Shown here piece by piece: positions 1 through 5,862 of a DNA stretch of 6,309 nt. Position 1 is the first letter of the stretch, and the number at the start of each line of letters is the position of its first letter. Source of the stretch: Bryobacteraceae bacterium (GTDB lineage: Bacteria; Acidobacteriota; Terriglobia; Bryobacterales; Bryobacteraceae); assembly GCA_025929455.1 (NCBI GenBank), contig JAICMB010000203.1:1-6309 (forward strand), given 5' to 3'. Under the pieces are notes generated by a model that had not been told where the DNA came from, did not search any database, and saw only the letters and a program-made list of their open reading frames with translations. The position numbers were made by a program, and so were the translations under genes.

Positions 1-1
1 C

Positions 2-70
2 GGACGCTTCGGCATACCGGGCATGGTCAAGAATGTCGTGAAGGACAAAGGGTCAAAGGGGAACCACTGA
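2..70 (+). CDS. C-terminal end of an unidentified upstream protein (5' truncated by window)
   Basis: The frame starting at base 2 is open from the window edge to a TGA at 68-70 and encodes 22 residues, ending in a basic, lysine-rich tail (KDKGSKGNH). The TGA shares its final A with the ATG of the next gene, the arrangement typical of translationally coupled genes in one operon. That overlap, plus the strong ribosome-binding site for the next gene lying inside this frame, is the main support that it is coding. Too little remains to name a family. The short hydrophobic stretch FGIPGMVKNVV could be the end of a membrane-associated or exported protein, but this is a guess. Confidence 0.55.
   Translation, partial: GRFGIPGMVKNVVKDKGSKGNH
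55..62 (+). promoter_or_regulatory. Shine-Dalgarno sequence for the 70-519 gene
   Basis: AAAGGGGA ends seven bases before the ATG at 70. It is a strong purine-rich ribosome-binding site at ideal spacing, and it fixes the start of the small exported protein even though that start overlaps the preceding stop codon. Confidence 0.7.
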
Positions 71-519
71 TGCGCGCCGCCGTTTTGCTTGCGATGGCTC
101 TGTTTCCAGTGACGCTGGCCGCGGCCGATCTGGAATTTGAGCGCGCGGTCCACGATATCGAGAGCCAGTTTCAGGTACGGCGAACGCACGTTCCGCTGCT
201 CGGGCTGGCGGGCTTCATGACGAACTTTACCGGCCCTTTCGGCGTCAAGCACGCGCAGTTGGCCATCTTCGAGAACGTGCACGTGCGCGGTGCGGGCGGG
301 TTCCATTTCCGCGAACTGGCTCCGAGCTGGAAGCCGGTGGTCCGCGTATTCAATCGCAATCAGGAGGCCACCGTTATCTACGTGCGCCCGGAAGGGAACT
401 CCTGGTTCGAAGCGCTATTGGTCACGGTCGATCATGACGACGCGACGGTTATCAAAGCGAAGGTGAATCCGGATTCATTGATGCGGTGGGTAAACGAGTG
501 CCGTTCGTTTAAGCACTAA
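70..519 (+). CDS. Small exported hypothetical protein
   Basis: A 149-residue protein of unknown function. Residues 1-19 form a signal peptide: Arg2, a hydrophobic core (about 3-16) and an Ala-Ala-Ala cleavage site before Asp20, so it is predicted to be exported. There is no lipobox cysteine. The mature ~130 residues contain several short alternating hydrophobic stretches that look like beta strands, for example around 95-105 (VIYVRP) and 113-130 (WFEALLVTVDHDDATVIK). The latter vaguely resembles the C-terminal part of DUF4252-type proteins (strand, acidic turn, strand, then Val/Asp-Pro and a final helix), but I would not assign the family on that. The ATG overlaps the upstream stop by one base and has a strong Shine-Dalgarno site, so it probably belongs to the operon entering from the left. 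A repeat hairpin begins 11 bases after its TAA stop. Confidence 0.85.
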   Translation: MRAAVLLAMALFPVTLAAADLEFERAVHDIESQFQVRRTHVPLLGLAGFMTNFTGPFGVKHAQLAIFENVHVRGAGGFHFRELAPSWKPVVRVFNRNQEATVIYVRPEGNSWFEALLVTVDHDDATVIKAKVNPDSLMRWVNECRSFKH

Positions 520-529
520 TGTCGACGTG

Positions 530-554
530 GGGCGGCCAGTCTTGCTGGCTGCCC
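530..554. repeat. Hairpin module 1, copy A (TCTTG loop)
   Basis: The arms GGGCGGCCAG (530-539) and CTGGCTGCCC (545-554) pair over 10 bp with one G-T pair, around the loop TCTTG (540-544). GTGG precedes it at 527-530. The same module recurs at 6088-6112 with an identical loop. The two copies differ at a paired position by a C-G to G-C swap, and at another by G-T versus A-T, so pairing is kept. Lying 11 bases after the stop at 519, it could act as an mRNA 3' end structure, but no T-run follows, so a classic intrinsic terminator is not supported. A perfect 10-base palindrome (GGTTGCAACC, 562-571) lies just downstream. Confidence 0.8.
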
Positions 555-610
555 ATGCCCGGGTTGCAACCGAAACTCCTAGCGGAATCGGCTGCGGCTC
601 GGCTGCCAAG

Positions 611-648
611 TGGCGCAGGCGCCCACGCCTGCGGTGGGTCTCCTGACG
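611..648. repeat. Hairpin module 2, copy A
   Basis: The perfect 7-bp stem GCAGGCG (615-621) and CGCCTGC (626-632) encloses the loop CCCA. It is followed by GTGGGTCTCC (634-643), which matches the left half of a second palindrome seen intact at 6208-6225; here the right half is degraded. The block aligns with 6184-6225 in the same orientation, and in both places it lies 60-77 bases after hairpin module 1, so the two modules appear to be parts of one composite element. Confidence 0.75.
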
Positions 649-674
649 AACTTCCCGCGCCGACGCTCCGGCGT

Positions 675-689
675 AGGCTGTAACAGCCT
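675..689. repeat. Palindrome with TAA loop (module 3)
   Basis: AGGCTG (675-680) and CAGCCT (684-689) form a perfect 6-bp stem around TAA. It sits between module 2 and the next palindrome. No second copy is visible in this window, so its membership of the family rests on position and style alone. Confidence 0.55.
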
Positions 690-691
690 GC

Positions 692-718
692 GGCGGGTTG
701 CCAACCCGCCTCGTCCGC
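692..718. repeat. Palindrome with GCC loop plus shared 3' flank (module 4)
   Basis: GGCGGGTT (692-699) and AACCCGCC (703-710) form a perfect 8-bp stem around GCC. The right arm runs into CCTCGTCCGC (709-718), and exactly the same 10 bases follow the module 1 hairpin at 6111-6120. Different hairpins carrying the same 3' flank suggests a modular element in which stems are exchanged or have diverged. Confidence 0.7.
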
Positions 719-1098
719 CGCCGCACGATTCGACTCTGCAGCGGCCGTGGCGAGACCCAGTTCCTTGTAGTCCATTTCCGCCTTCGACGGTTAGCCACTC
801 CAGACCCGCGCGTTCGCTACTGCTGCGCCGCCCGCAACTTTTCGAGTACGCCTACGTTCCGCTGGCTGTGCTCAGCGATCCGAAACGACTGACGGAGCTT
901 GTAGCGCAGTACCGGTGCGAGCGCCCGCGTGTCGCAAATCGCGATGCCCAGTCATCTCTCATATGACCGGCGGCCGCCTGCAAGACGTCGCGCCGTCCTT
1001 CGTGGGCCAGCTATGTGCCGCGGGCGCCAGCGGATAAGCACCGTGTATCAAAGCATGTTAGAGAATCCCGAGAGCGACCGAGGGCATGCCATCCCTCT
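719..1098. other. Convergent intergenic remainder, no supported gene
   Basis: These ~380 bases separate the last repeat from the stop codon of the minus-strand aldolase. Both flanking genes end here, so no promoter is required. Open frames in the stretch either run into the repeats or are shadows. The most protein-like piece is a 44-codon minus-strand segment (951 down to 820) bounded by stop codons on both sides, with high third-position GC; it may be a coding relic but is too short to identify. I saw no RNA gene. A partly paired structure near the aldolase stop (AGGG at 1081-1084 with CCCT at 1093-1096) lacks a T-run and is not convincing as a terminator. Confidence 0.5.
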
Positions 1099-1761
1099 CT
1101 ACGTCGCTGCATTCCGCGAACGCGCCTTTGCCACCGCCGCCAGAAACTGCCGCGCGCGCTCCTCAAACAAGGCGTAATTCCCCGCTTCGATATTCGCTGC
1201 ATCGATCAACTCACCGCCGACGCCCGCGGCACAAGCTCCCGCCTTCAGAAAATCACCGATCGTTTCGAGATTTACCCCGCCCGTCGGTACCATCTCAACC
1301 TGCGGCAGCGGAGCTTTCACGGCCTTTATGTATTTCGCCCCGCCCACGGCACTGCACGGAAACACCTTGATCGCGTCGCCGCCCGCCTCCCACGCCGTCA
1401 GGATTTCTGTTGGCGTGAGCCCGCCGGGCATGATCGGCTTCGAGTACCGGCGCGCGATCTCGATCGTCTTCACATTGAGCGCCGGTGTCACGAAAAACTG
1501 CGCGCCCGCCAGCATGCACGCGCGCGCAGTCTCCGGGTCGAGCACCGTGCCTGCGCCCAGCACCATCTGATCGCCAAACTTGTCCGACAGCTTTTCGAGC
1601 GCGTGCAGCGCCCCCGGCACCGTCATCGTGATCTCGGCCGCGCGAATGCCGCCGCGATACACCGCTTCGATCGCTTGAATGGCGCTCTCGGTCGAGCGCG
1701 TACGCACAATCGGAACGATACCGATCTCCGTAATGGCGGAAAGTATCTGCTCTTTCGTCAT
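1099..1761 (-). CDS. eda: KDPG/KHG-family 2-keto-3-deoxy-sugar-acid aldolase
   Basis: A 220-residue class I aldolase of the Eda/DgoA family, at the usual full length, cytoplasmic and expected to be trimeric. It cleaves 2-keto-3-deoxy-(6-phospho)gluconate or a related ketodeoxy acid to pyruvate and an aldehyde. Visible family landmarks are the N-terminal IVPIVR (15-20), the general-base Glu43 in AAEITM, GAGTVLDP (69-76), AGAQFFVTPAL (85-95), PGGLTPTE (112-119), the Schiff-base Lys132 in IKVFPCS, and the phosphate-side glycine loop PTGGV (159-163). All expected catalytic residues are present. It is the last gene of the minus-strand operon, 15 bases after the dehydratase stop; only a weak AGGG-like ribosome site precedes the ATG, suggesting coupling. 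Whether the natural substrate is phosphorylated is not readable from sequence; the neighbouring sugar-acid dehydratase and the lack of a kinase gene leave both options open. Confidence 0.93.
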   Translation of the reverse strand: MTKEQILSAITEIGIVPIVRTRSTESAIQAIEAVYRGGIRAAEITMTVPGALHALEKLSDKFGDQMVLGAGTVLDPETARACMLAGAQFFVTPALNVKTIEIARRYSKPIMPGGLTPTEILTAWEAGGDAIKVFPCSAVGGAKYIKAVKAPLPQVEMVPTGGVNLETIGDFLKAGACAAGVGGELIDAANIEAGNYALFEERARQFLAAVAKARSRNAAT

Positions 1762-1776
1762 GACCCTATCACACCA

Positions 1777-2937
1777 TTATGCGTGCGACTGCGTCCGGCG
1801 CAGTTCCCAGCCGGGCTTAAACAGCGGCAGATAATTTTCAGGCCGATAGGGATGCTTCTTGATCTCTTCGATATTTAAATCGATGCCGAGCCCGGGCGCC
1901 TGCGGAATCTCGATATACCCGTTCTTCACTTCCACCGCATTGATGACAATCTCGCGCTCCCACGGTTCGTTGAATTCATCGAAAATTTCGTGAATGAAGA
2001 AGTTCGGGATGGAAGCGTTGAGTTGCACACACGCCGCCGAACATACCGGACCCTGCGCGCTGTGCGGCGCCACCACACCATAATGCGCATCAATCATGTC
2101 CGCGATCTTGCGCGTCGCAAACAGGCCGCCTAAATTCAGCGGCTCGGGTTGCAGAATGCTCACGGCATCATGCTTCAGCAGTTCCGCAAACTGCTGCTTA
2201 CTCGATAGGCTCTCACCGGTGGCCACCGGCACCGGGCTGCGGCGCGCCACTTCCACCATCGCGCCGATATTCGTATGCGGTACCGGCTCTTCGAACCACG
2301 CGGGACGGAATGGCGCAACGTGTTCCGCGAACTGCAAGGCTGTCGCTACGTTGAAGCGGCAGTGCGCTTCGATCAGCAAGTCCACGGAGTCGCCTACGGC
2401 ATCGCGCACCGCTCGCACGATATCAACAGCGAGATCGAAATCGTAGCGGGACGACATGCGCCAGGCGTTCCCAAACGGATCGAACTTCAGCGCCGTGTAG
2501 CCGCGCCGCGCCACATCTTTGGCTTTTTCGGCAAACGATTCCGGCGTGCGCGGGCCGCGGTACCAGCCGTTGGCGTACGCGCGCAGTTTCTCGTGGCAGC
2601 GCCCGCCCATGAGGTTATAAACGGGCTGATTCGTGACTTTGCCGATGATGTCCCAGCACGCGATTTCAATCGCCGCAACCGCGCAGTTGTGGATCTGAGC
2701 GCCGTCCGAGTAAACGTCGCGTGTCATGCGCTGCGACAGCACCTCGATCTGGAACGGATCGAGCCCCATAACCAGAAGCGCCAGTTCCTGGATCGCCGCT
2801 TCCACCGTCTTCCCGAAATAATTAAGCGTGCCTTCGCCGATGCCGTACACCCCTTCGGAGGTGTGCACCTTCGCAAACACCCAGTTCTTCCAAGGGTTGC
2901 CTGCGATGAATGTTTCAACCGCGGAGATTTGCATCAT
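1777..2937 (-). CDS. Enolase-superfamily sugar-acid dehydratase (gluconate/galactonate dehydratase-like)
   Basis: A 386-residue member of the mandelate racemase/muconate lactonizing enzyme family, full length. N-terminal capping domain is about 1-115 and the TIM barrel about 116-350. Predicted Mg2+ ligands are Glu190 (IEAH), Glu216 (FEEP) and Glu242 (GES); His192 is placed as general acid and His292 (APHSAQGP) as base, as in galactonate dehydratases, with Lys151 in ALKFDPFG. The segments ANGWY (122-126), FAEKAKDV (135-142), KFDPFG and a ligand-bearing IE.H.RFN recall, from memory, archaeal gluconate/galactonate dehydratases. It would dehydrate an aldonate to a 2-keto-3-deoxyaldonate, the substrate of the aldolase next door. 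I start it at the ATG at 2937, 10 bases after the deacetylase stop; the frame remains open upstream to an ATG at 3045, but that adds 36 atypical residues overlapping the deacetylase. The exact sugar acid is not determinable. Confidence 0.88.
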   Translation of the reverse strand: MMQISAVETFIAGNPWKNWVFAKVHTSEGVYGIGEGTLNYFGKTVEAAIQELALLVMGLDPFQIEVLSQRMTRDVYSDGAQIHNCAVAAIEIACWDIIGKVTNQPVYNLMGGRCHEKLRAYANGWYRGPRTPESFAEKAKDVARRGYTALKFDPFGNAWRMSSRYDFDLAVDIVRAVRDAVGDSVDLLIEAHCRFNVATALQFAEHVAPFRPAWFEEPVPHTNIGAMVEVARRSPVPVATGESLSSKQQFAELLKHDAVSILQPEPLNLGGLFATRKIADMIDAHYGVVAPHSAQGPVCSAACVQLNASIPNFFIHEIFDEFNEPWEREIVINAVEVKNGYIEIPQAPGLGIDLNIEEIKKHPYRPENYLPLFKPGWELRRTQSHA

Positions 2938-2947
2938 CAATAATCTA

Positions 2948-3877
2948 TCATCTCGCCAGAGTACGCACGTGTGCCCCGACCGCTTGCCGCAAACCCGCCA
3001 GGTTGTAACCGCCTTCAAGAACGGAAACGACCCGCCCGCCCGCATACTGATCCGCGATTTCCAGAACCACGTCCGTGAGCGCGACGAAGTCGTCGTCCGT
3101 CAGCAGGAATCCGCCGAGCGGATCGCCGGCGCGCGAGTCAAACCCCGCCGAAATGAACACCATTTCGGGTTTGAATTCGCGCATTGCGGGGGCGAGCCGG
3201 TCCTTAAATGCGCCGAGAATTTCCTCGCGTCCCGCGCCGGCGGAAAAGGGGCAATTCATGGTGCAGCCTTCGCCCGCGCCGGATCCGGTTTCTTCGGCGG
3301 CGCCGGTGCCCGGATACCAAGGGTGCTGGTGCGTGCTAAAAAAGAACACGGAGGCGTCCTCGTAAAAAATGTCCTGCGTGCCGTTCCCGTGGTGTACATC
3401 CCAGTCGGCGATAAGCACGCGCCCGACGCCATGGTGCTTCTGTGCATGGCGGACGGCGATGGCGACGTTGTTGAAGATGCAGAAGCCCATTCCGCGATTG
3501 GGAGTAGCGTGATGGCCCGGCGGGCGTACGATACTGAATGCGCGTGTACCTGTATGGCCCGCTACAGCGTCCACGCCATTGAGGACGGAGCCGGCCGCGG
3601 CTAAAGCGGCTTCAAACGACGCCTCACAGACAGGGGTGTCGCCGGTGCTCAGAGTATCGAACCCGGCGGCAATTTCGCGCTCAGCCAAGTAAATGTAGGA
3701 CCGGCTATGGCACAGCGCGATTTCATCTAACGTGGCGCTGCGCCGATCTAAGCGCGGCAGTTCCAACGGAAGTAGTGTTTCGAGAGCAGCGTCAAATCGC
3801 TCGGGGCGCTCTGGCTGGCCGGGGCCGCCATAGTGCCGTTTGCATGCAGTATCGGCAGCAAGAACAATTTCGTGCAT
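2948..3877 (-). CDS. Histone-deacetylase-family zinc amidohydrolase (AcuC/AphA/class II HDAC-like)
   Basis: A 309-residue cytoplasmic protein of the arginase/deacetylase fold, complete over the usual ~300-residue domain. The family motifs appear in order: HYGGPGQPERPER (15-27), RPPGHHA (118-124) with the catalytic His122-His123 pair, GFCIFNNVAIA (131-141), DWDVHHGNGTQ (158-168), THQHPWYPGTG (182-192), SAGFDSRAGDPLGG (243-256) and LEGGYNLAGL (287-296). Zinc ligands should be Asp160, His162 and Asp247; Tyr291 is the transition-state tyrosine. Bacterial relatives remove acetyl groups from lysine side chains, acetylpolyamines or other small amides; sequence alone does not separate these. It heads the operon with the dehydratase and aldolase, which is suggestive but not proof of an acetylated sugar-acid substrate or of lysine deacetylation controlling those enzymes. 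It diverges from the radical SAM gene. A GGAG 13 bases before the ATG is a weak ribosome site. Confidence 0.93.
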   Translation of the reverse strand: MHEIVLAADTACKRHYGGPGQPERPERFDAALETLLPLELPRLDRRSATLDEIALCHSRSYIYLAEREIAAGFDTLSTGDTPVCEASFEAALAAAGSVLNGVDAVAGHTGTRAFSIVRPPGHHATPNRGMGFCIFNNVAIAVRHAQKHHGVGRVLIADWDVHHGNGTQDIFYEDASVFFFSTHQHPWYPGTGAAEETGSGAGEGCTMNCPFSAGAGREEILGAFKDRLAPAMREFKPEMVFISAGFDSRAGDPLGGFLLTDDDFVALTDVVLEIADQYAGGRVVSVLEGGYNLAGLRQAVGAHVRTLAR

Positions 3878-3969
3878 TGATGATCCGGAACTCCAGTTCG
3901 AGTCTATCGCGGCCGAGTGCCCGCGCTTCTGTAACTGATGAAGGGACCCGTCTGCGTTACTTGGACGTG
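3878..3969. promoter_or_regulatory. Divergent spacer, presumed promoters for both transcription units
   Basis: These 92 bases separate the start of the minus-strand deacetylase operon from the preferred start of the + strand radical SAM gene, so promoters for one or both must lie here or extend into the coding ends. I could not pick out a convincing -35/-10 pair on either strand. The + frame is open across the spacer, which is why the radical SAM gene could be called longer. Confidence 0.35.
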
Positions 3970-4956
3970 ATGAGGGCGTGGGGCCGCATTCTGCAAGGCC
4001 GCTATCCCTCTCTCTCGATCGAGGTCACAAAAGAATGTCCGTTGCGCTGTCCCGGTTGTTATGCGTACGAGCCGGATCACTTGGGCGGCGGCATGGCGCT
4101 GCGCGAGTTGAGCGACCGCAAGGGCCAGGCACTGATCGACGGCGTTCTCGAAGTCGTCGACGACCTCAAGCCGTTGCATCTATCGCTGGTCGGCGGTGAT
4201 CCCATGGTCCGCTATCGCGAGATGGAGACATTGGTGCCGTTGCTGCTGGAGCGCGGTATACACGTACAACTCGTCACCAGCGCCTTCCGCCCGCTGCCTG
4301 CCGCCTGGGCGGAACTACCGCGTCTGAACGTGGTGGTTTCGATCGACGGCTTGCAACCCGATCACGACGTCCGCCGCAAGCCTGCCACGTACGATCGCAT
4401 TCTGCGCAACATCGCCGGACAGCACATCACTGTGCATTGCACGATTACATCGCAGATGATGCAGCGCGAGGGGTACCTCGGCGAGTTCATGGAATTCTGG
4501 ACGCGCCCGGAAGTGAAGAAGGTCTGGTTCAGCATTTTCACTCCGCAGAAGGGCGAGCAACTGCGAGAGATTCTGACGCCCGATGAGCGCCGGCGCGCGA
4601 TCGCCGACATGATCCAACTCCGGAAGCGGTACCCGAAGTTCGACGTGCCGGAGGGTGCTATCCGGCAATTTGCCGAGCCCCCCCACAGCCCGGCCGATTG
4701 CATTTTCGCTCTGACCACCGGCATCATATCGGCGGATCTGAAGACGCGGGTTACACCGTGTCAGTTCGGCGGCAACCCGGATTGCTCTTCGTGCGGATGC
4801 ATTGCCTCCATGACATTGGCAGCGGTCGGAGCGCACAAACTGGGCGGCATTATACCGGTTGGTTCGATCTTCCGGACATCCTTGAAGATCGGCCGTAAGC
4901 GCGCCGCCCGCCGCGCCGCTGCTGCCGAGCCCGAACCGGCGTTCCGCGTGCTTTGA
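3970..4956 (+). CDS. Radical SAM protein with C-terminal cysteine cluster (function unknown)
   Basis: From the ATG at 3970 this is 328 residues. The radical SAM 4Fe-4S motif is Cys23-x3-Cys27-x2-Cys30 (ECPLRCPGCY), followed by LVGGDP (73-78), which matches the SAM-binding GGE-type motif, and VVVSIDGL in the later barrel. After the barrel come Cys244, Cys264, Cys272, Cys275 and Cys277, the last in DCSSCGC, which should bind an auxiliary iron-sulfur cluster as in SPASM/twitch-type enzymes. The tail ends in a basic and alanine-rich stretch. Proteins of this appearance are, in my recollection, common in Acidobacteriota, beginning at or near MRAWGRIL, which supports the 3970 start. An ATG at 3880 is also in frame but would leave two bases between divergent starts and adds a low-complexity, Ser-rich leader; AAGGGA at 3941-3946 has no ATG or GTG suitably placed. 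The substrate is unknown. No precursor peptide gene is evident nearby. Confidence 0.9.
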   Translation: MRAWGRILQGRYPSLSIEVTKECPLRCPGCYAYEPDHLGGGMALRELSDRKGQALIDGVLEVVDDLKPLHLSLVGGDPMVRYREMETLVPLLLERGIHVQLVTSAFRPLPAAWAELPRLNVVVSIDGLQPDHDVRRKPATYDRILRNIAGQHITVHCTITSQMMQREGYLGEFMEFWTRPEVKKVWFSIFTPQKGEQLREILTPDERRRAIADMIQLRKRYPKFDVPEGAIRQFAEPPHSPADCIFALTTGIISADLKTRVTPCQFGGNPDCSSCGCIASMTLAAVGAHKLGGIIPVGSIFRTSLKIGRKRAARRAAAAEPEPAFRVL

Positions 4957-4998
4957 GCGCGCACCCGAACCCGAGCGTCAGTGAGCGCACGCACGGGG

Positions 4999-5004
4999 TA
5001 AGAT
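4999..5004 (+). promoter_or_regulatory. Possible -10 element before the isomerase gene
   Basis: TAAGAT lies 18 bases before the ATG at 5023, in the 66-base gap after the radical SAM stop. It is the only AT-rich hexamer in an otherwise very GC-rich gap, but no good -35 partner is visible, so the isomerase may equally be co-transcribed with the radical SAM gene. The gap also has a loose direct repeat of TGAGCGC (4954-4960 and 4982-4987 region). Confidence 0.2.
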
Positions 5005-5022
5005 ATCCGAAGCGGCGCACCG

Positions 5023-5862
5023 ATGAAGAAGTCGATCGGCGACAACATGATCCCGAAGGGCTGGACCTTCGAACAAGGTCTCGCCCTCATTAAAAAGGCA
5101 GGCTTTGAAGGTGTCGAGCTGTGGCTTGGCGCCAATCCCTGGTTCGATGTGCGGACCACCGACGCGCAGGTCCGCGAATTGCGCCGCAAAGTCGAAGACG
5201 CCGGGCTCACCGTTTCAAACGTCTCCAATACCCTCGACTGGCACGAGCCTATCTCGGCGCGCGATCCCGCCATTCGCGACAAAGCGGCGCGCCACATCGT
5301 GCGTCAAATTGAGACCGCGCGCATCCTGGGCACGGACGCCATCCTCGTGGTCGCGGGCCTTGTCACGGAAGAAACACCGTACAACGAGGTGTACCGCCGC
5401 ACCGTCGACAACATGCGCCGCCTCGCCGAACCAGCTTCGCAGGCGCGCGTGCGCATCGGATGTGAGAACTGCTGCTCCGAGCAGCGCTTCCTCATCACAC
5501 CGCGCGAGTTTCAGACTTTTCTCGGCGAGGTCGGCAGCCCCTGGGTCGGCTTGCACATGGACGTCGGCAATATCCACGACACCGGTTTCCCGGAACAGTG
5601 GATCGAAATCAACGGCCCACGCATCACGCGCGTCCACGTCAAAGATGTTCTGCGCCATCGCGGCCGCTGCGGCGATCAGAGCGTCTACACAAACCTGTTT
5701 CTCGGGGACAACAACTGGCCCGCGATTCGCACCGCACTCGACAAAGTTCAGTACGACGGCTGGATCATCGCGGAAATGGAAGCCCGCTACCGCTACGCGC
5801 CCGATCAGCAATTCTATGACACCGCCGCCGCGATGGACCGCTTCATAAAAGGACGCCTCTGA
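5023..5862 (+). CDS. Sugar phosphate isomerase/epimerase-like protein (xylose isomerase-like TIM barrel)
   Basis: A 279-residue protein of the AP-endonuclease-2/xylose-isomerase-like TIM barrel family, normal length, with no signal peptide. Family signs are the N-terminal AGFEGVELW (26-34) strand, and metal-site candidates Glu148 (GCENC), Asp180 (HMDVGN), His205 (RVHVKD) and Glu251 (or Glu253, in IIAEME), spaced much as in D-tagatose 3-epimerase-type enzymes. It probably isomerises or epimerises a sugar, ketose or keto acid using a divalent metal; the substrate cannot be assigned. The ATG at 5023 has only a modest GAAGCGG purine stretch upstream; an internal ATG at 5047 (Met9) would clip the first strand and is less likely. 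It lies 66 bases after the radical SAM gene and its TGA overlaps the start of the next gene. Confidence 0.9.
   Translation: MKKSIGDNMIPKGWTFEQGLALIKKAGFEGVELWLGANPWFDVRTTDAQVRELRRKVEDAGLTVSNVSNTLDWHEPISARDPAIRDKAARHIVRQIETARILGTDAILVVAGLVTEETPYNEVYRRTVDNMRRLAEPASQARVRIGCENCCSEQRFLITPREFQTFLGEVGSPWVGLHMDVGNIHDTGFPEQWIEINGPRITRVHVKDVLRHRGRCGDQSVYTNLFLGDNNWPAIRTALDKVQYDGWIIAEMEARYRYAPDQQFYDTAAAMDRFIKGRL
5847..5853 (+). promoter_or_regulatory. Shine-Dalgarno sequence deciding the 5862 start
   Basis: AAAAGGA, inside the last codons of the isomerase gene, ends eight bases before the ATG at 5862. This is a strong site at good spacing and is the main reason to treat the repeat-containing frame downstream as a real gene rather than chance. 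Confidence 0.7.

Noticed and set aside
527..718. CRISPR-like array
   Set aside because: The repeats are different palindromes with irregular short gaps, not identical direct repeats separated by uniform unique spacers.
509..775. Minus-strand open frame of 88 codons over the repeat block
   Set aside because: Nearly all of it is repeat sequence and it overlaps the end of the 70-519 gene; only its first ~20 codons look protein-like, noted as a possible relic.
1061..1098. Intrinsic terminator for the aldolase operon
   Set aside because: AGGG/CCCT and AGAG/CTCT can pair only with a bulge and there is no T-run on the transcribed strand.
1015..1878. Long + strand open frame (287 codons) across the aldolase region
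   Set aside because: It runs antisense to the well-supported aldolase and the end of the dehydratase, is extremely Arg/His-rich and has no recognisable motif; typical high-GC shadow.
2275..2943. + strand open frame of 222 codons opposite the dehydratase
   Set aside because: Antisense to conserved dehydratase motifs, with composition of a mirror frame.
2937..3045. Longer N terminus for the dehydratase (start at 3045)
   Set aside because: The extra 36 residues overlap the deacetylase coding end and are unlike the family N terminus, which begins cleanly with MQISAVETF.
2828..3604. + strand open frame of 258 codons opposite the deacetylase
   Set aside because: Antisense to a deacetylase with every catalytic motif intact; no family features of its own.
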